From: JAGLTZ01 sp964637695
GTDB taxonomy: Bacteria > Blakebacterota > Blakebacteria > Blakebacterales > Blakebacteraceae
NCBI GenBank assembly: GCA_964637695.1
Contig: CAZWVF010000080.1
Location: forward strand, 1 to 7,646
DNA: 7,646 bases
Direction: 5' to 3'
Below the pieces are notes generated by a model. The model saw only the letters and a list, made by a program, of their open reading frames with translations, did no database searches and was not told the origin of the DNA. How positions within the stretch are numbered: the stretch's first letter is position 1; every line of letters begins with the position of its first letter. Of this stretch, positions 5,464 to 7,646 are shown piece by piece. A program made the position numbers and the translations under genes.

Positions 5464-6183
5464 TTATGCTGATTCTATGGTAAACCTGTAGCCCAGACCG
5501 TATACCGACTCTACCGACTTGAATCCGGGATCTGCTGCTGAGAATTTCTTTCTCAACCTTTTTATATGACTGTCAATCGTACGATCTGATACGTATGTGC
5601 CGTCCGGGTACCCTTCATCCAATAACTGGTCTCGGGATTTGACATGCCCCGGGTGCCGGGCAAGAGCTTTCAACAGCATGAATTCGGTGTAAGTCAACTG
5701 AACCGGGATTCCCCGCCATTTGACTGAATAACCGAGCAGATCCATCTCCAGAAAACCCACCTGGAGAATGTCGGGTTCATCACCTTCGTCCTGTGTTTCC
5801 CTGTCCATCACCAGCCTTCTGAACATCACCCTGATCCTGGCGATGAATTCCCTCAGCGAGAATGGTTTGCACAGGTAATCATCGGCTCCAAGTTCAAGTC
5901 CGAGGACCCTGTCGTACTCTTCGATCTGACCGGTCAGGAAAAGGATCGGAAGGGAACGTGACTTCATTCTCAGCCGGCGGCACAATTCGAGCCCATCTAC
6001 GTGTGGCATCCTGATATCGAGTACAGCTACGTCGGGAAGATCCATCCCCCCTTCATTCCATGCCTCCCATGCCTCCTGACCGTCACTGAACTTCTGAACC
6101 CGATAGCCTTCTGTCTCGAGGGCTTCGCATACCATCTCGCAGATAGCCTGATCGTCGTCGACTATGGCAACAACACCTTGCAT
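5464..6183 (-). CDS. OmpR/PhoB-family response regulator, ChvI-like
   Basis: This 239-residue protein has a receiver domain (about 3-118) with the acidic cluster D9-D10-D11, phospho-acceptor D56 in V-L-D-I-R-M-P, T84, and K106 in C-K-P-F, so all catalytic positions are present. The C-terminal winged-helix domain (about 135-236) includes Q-L-T-Y-T-E-F, V-S-D-R-T-I-D-S-H-I-K-R-L-R-K-K-F and Y-G-L-G-Y-R-F. The recognition-helix region resembles ChvI-type regulators more than PhoB or OmpR, by eye. No histidine kinase gene is visible, so it is an orphan here or its partner lies elsewhere. The cytochrome operon begins about 280 bp downstream on the same strand, which makes it a candidate regulator of that operon. 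An in-frame TAA just upstream fixes ATG 6183 as the first possible ATG, and no Shine-Dalgarno precedes it. Confidence 0.95.
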   Translation of the reverse strand: MQGVVAIVDDDQAICEMVCEALETEGYRVQKFSDGQEAWEAWNEGGMDLPDVAVLDIRMPHVDGLELCRRLRMKSRSLPILFLTGQIEEYDRVLGLELGADDYLCKPFSLREFIARIRVMFRRLVMDRETQDEGDEPDILQVGFLEMDLLGYSVKWRGIPVQLTYTEFMLLKALARHPGHVKSRDQLLDEGYPDGTYVSDRTIDSHIKRLRKKFSAADPGFKSVESVYGLGYRFTIESA

Positions 6184-6189
6184 ACAATC

Positions 6190-6218
6190 AGTTTATTGCA
6201 AGTCCGGATAATCTGCAA
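6190..6218 (-). promoter_or_regulatory. Weak candidate promoter that would give a leaderless regulator mRNA
   Basis: TTGCAG (6213-6218) and TAAACT (6190-6195) are separated by 17 bp on the minus strand. They match the consensus at 3 and 4 of 6 positions. Transcription would start at or beside ATG 6183, which fits the missing Shine-Dalgarno of the response regulator. The hexamers are weak and could be chance. Confidence 0.2.
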
Positions 6219-6381
6219 TCAACTCGACCCTTCATGGTATACAGCACCATCGAATTCTCTGTCACAATTCTCAGGTTCTGTACGTCATACAGGCAGCTTT
6301 TTACCTTTCTCCCGGAGTACCGGCGTACAGTCATCCTCACCGTCAGTCCCGATGGGGGGACCAGATTCAGGGGGTTGAGAT

Positions 6382-7646
6382 ATGAAAAATCTGCTTCGAA
6401 CCGGAAGGGCCATACTTCCGGTAATTGCATTACTGTGCCTTCTCCCTCCAGAGGCATCTTCGCAGGTCATTTCCATCAGAACGGTACCTGTAGCATCAGG
6501 AGATCAATTCGTGATCATCCCTTCCAGGAATCTGGGCATGGGAGGAGTCTCGATAGCACTCGACGATCCTCTCATCGACCCGTTTATCAATCCCGGCAAG
6601 GGAAGAAAAATCGAGGGTGCAAAGCTGTACGGGGGCTCATCCTTCTACTCGATATCACAGGACAATGGATCCGGCAGAACCCTGCCGATGGCGCTGCTTG
6701 CCGGTTCCAACGAATGGTTCGGTGGTGCCGCGGGAGCGATACAGCAGCTGATTCCTGCCTCACCGGTCATGACCGTTCCCTGGTTCCGGTTCGGGCCGGG
6801 CGATCCCTGGTCACAGTCTTCCTTCAGAGGTCCTCTGCCGCAGAACCGATACGGCTTCGGCATGCTGGGCAGGACCCTGCCGGGAGGAAAGGTGGCAATC
6901 GGAGCCAGTATATCTCCAGCCGACCTGGAGGCTGTTGACGGTGTGGAACTTCTCTATGCCAACAGTTCGATAATAGAGCAGTACGGACGTACGGTCGACT
7001 ACCGTGTGGGTGTGGCCGGAGATCTGGAAGGTGATCGCACTTTCGAGATCCTGCTGCTGCACAACCGGATCAGAATGACCCACGATGTCACCTACAACAA
7101 TCGGCCAGGACCGTTTGCTGATCCTCCAGTTCCACCTCCCATCCCCTCCGTGATGAAGAGGAATTACGATTATTCCAACACAACCGGTATCCACTTCGGG
7201 TACGTTCAGCCGATGGCTCAGGAAGGGTGGCGTGTTGGCGGCATATTGACCGGTAACTGGAAGTCGCATCCCAGGATCCCCGAATACGAACTGGAGAATA
7301 TGAGACCCATCCCGAAGGATCCGGGGAATTCGTGGGCGTACAATGTAGGATTCGGATTCTCAAAAGTAAATGAAACGTCCCTGATCGGGATCGATTTCAT
7401 TTTCGAACCGGTCTGGACCGAAACGTGGGGAGAGGCCGGGGAACCGATACCGACCAATAGAGGACTGGTGATACCGGCTGGTGGAAAGACCGTCGAGAAC
7501 GATTTCAGGTTCGACAATTACATCTTCCGCCTCGGTACGCAGTGGGAACGCGGTTCGACCGGATTCCAGCTGGGTCTTCAGTTGAGGTCGGTCAACTACA
7601 GACTGAACCAGTTGAACAACATCGAGGGATCCAAACGGCTCCAGCG
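6382..7646 (+). CDS. Partial outer-membrane beta-barrel protein, PorV/FadL-like N-terminus
   Basis: The frame opens at ATG 6382 and remains open for 421 codons to the window edge, with no stop. AGGGGG lies about 8 nt upstream. A signal peptide (about 1-27, A-S-S before Q28) is followed at residues 48-72 by S-R-N-L-G-M-G-G-V-S-I-A-L-D-D and then F-I-N-P-G. This resembles the 'LGMGGA...D...NPA' opening of PorV/PorQ and FadL-type barrels, with N-P-G in place of N-P-A. The remainder alternates amphipathic strands with Gly/Asn/Pro loops, including a proline-rich loop near 244-254 (P-P-V-P-P-P-I-P). It has no CXXCH. It diverges from the response regulator across 198 bp and is probably a separate transcription unit. 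Substrate or partner cannot be read from the sequence; transport or a secretion-associated role are both possible. Confidence 0.85.
   Translation, partial: MKNLLRTGRAILPVIALLCLLPPEASSQVISIRTVPVASGDQFVIIPSRNLGMGGVSIALDDPLIDPFINPGKGRKIEGAKLYGGSSFYSISQDNGSGRTLPMALLAGSNEWFGGAAGAIQQLIPASPVMTVPWFRFGPGDPWSQSSFRGPLPQNRYGFGMLGRTLPGGKVAIGASISPADLEAVDGVELLYANSSIIEQYGRTVDYRVGVAGDLEGDRTFEILLLHNRIRMTHDVTYNNRPGPFADPPVPPPIPSVMKRNYDYSNTTGIHFGYVQPMAQEGWRVGGILTGNWKSHPRIPEYELENMRPIPKDPGNSWAYNVGFGFSKVNETSLIGIDFIFEPVWTETWGEAGEPIPTNRGLVIPAGGKTVENDFRFDNYIFRLGTQWERGSTGFQLGLQLRSVNYRLNQLNNIEGSKRLQ

Noticed and set aside
6234..6938. Plus-strand frame of 234 codons
   Set aside because: It overlaps the outer-membrane protein starting at 6382 in a different phase. 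It is Arg/Ser/Gly-rich with no domain, whereas the 6382 frame has a signal peptide, a Shine-Dalgarno and stays open to the edge.
6811..7517. Several minus-strand frames (6811-7269, 7088-7363, 7218-7517)
   Set aside because: All are antisense to the partial barrel gene and overlap one another; none shows a leader, motif or ribosome-binding site.

Overview
The window comes from a diderm (Gram-negative-type) bacterium. The signs are cleavable signal peptides, a lipobox on a 15-heme cytochrome, and a beta-barrel protein ending in a terminal phenylalanine. Base composition is moderate. The dense multiheme cytochromes point to an anaerobe that exports electrons to extracellular acceptors or partner cells. 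The ChvI-like regulator and the PorV/FadL-like barrel would fit an uncultured lineage of the FCB (Zixibacteria-like) or Desulfobacterota type. That placement is inference; no marker gene is present.

Layout. Positions 1-5183 hold one minus-strand gene series, read right to left: a secreted tetraheme cytochrome c (4569-5183), a six-bladed NHL-type propeller (3354-4478), a 15-heme lipoprotein cytochrome (2104-3357), a large outer-membrane beta-barrel (140-2083), and the first 46 codons of a lipoprotein that shares the propeller's N-terminal motif and leaves the left edge (1-138). The last four are tightly packed: a 4-bp ATGA overlap, a 20-bp gap, then a 1-bp gap. The tetraheme gene is set apart by about 90 bp containing a perfect 12-bp stem-loop, and is preceded by a 280-bp regulatory region with a candidate promoter, an 8-bp palindrome and a structured leader. 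Next comes a minus-strand OmpR/PhoB-type response regulator (5464-6183). A partial plus-strand outer-membrane protein (6382-7646) diverges from it and leaves the right edge.

How the genes may work together. Barrel plus multiheme lipoprotein is the layout of a porin-cytochrome conduit that carries electrons across the outer membrane. The small secreted tetraheme cytochrome in the promoter-proximal position has exactly four haem sites and exactly four other histidines, as expected of an OmcE-like subunit that could polymerise outside the cell into a haem filament. The propellers would be assembly or scaffold partners. The central proposal is therefore a nanowire-plus-conduit operon, possibly controlled by the adjacent response regulator. 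The haem motifs and gene order are read directly from the sequence; filament formation and regulation are inference.
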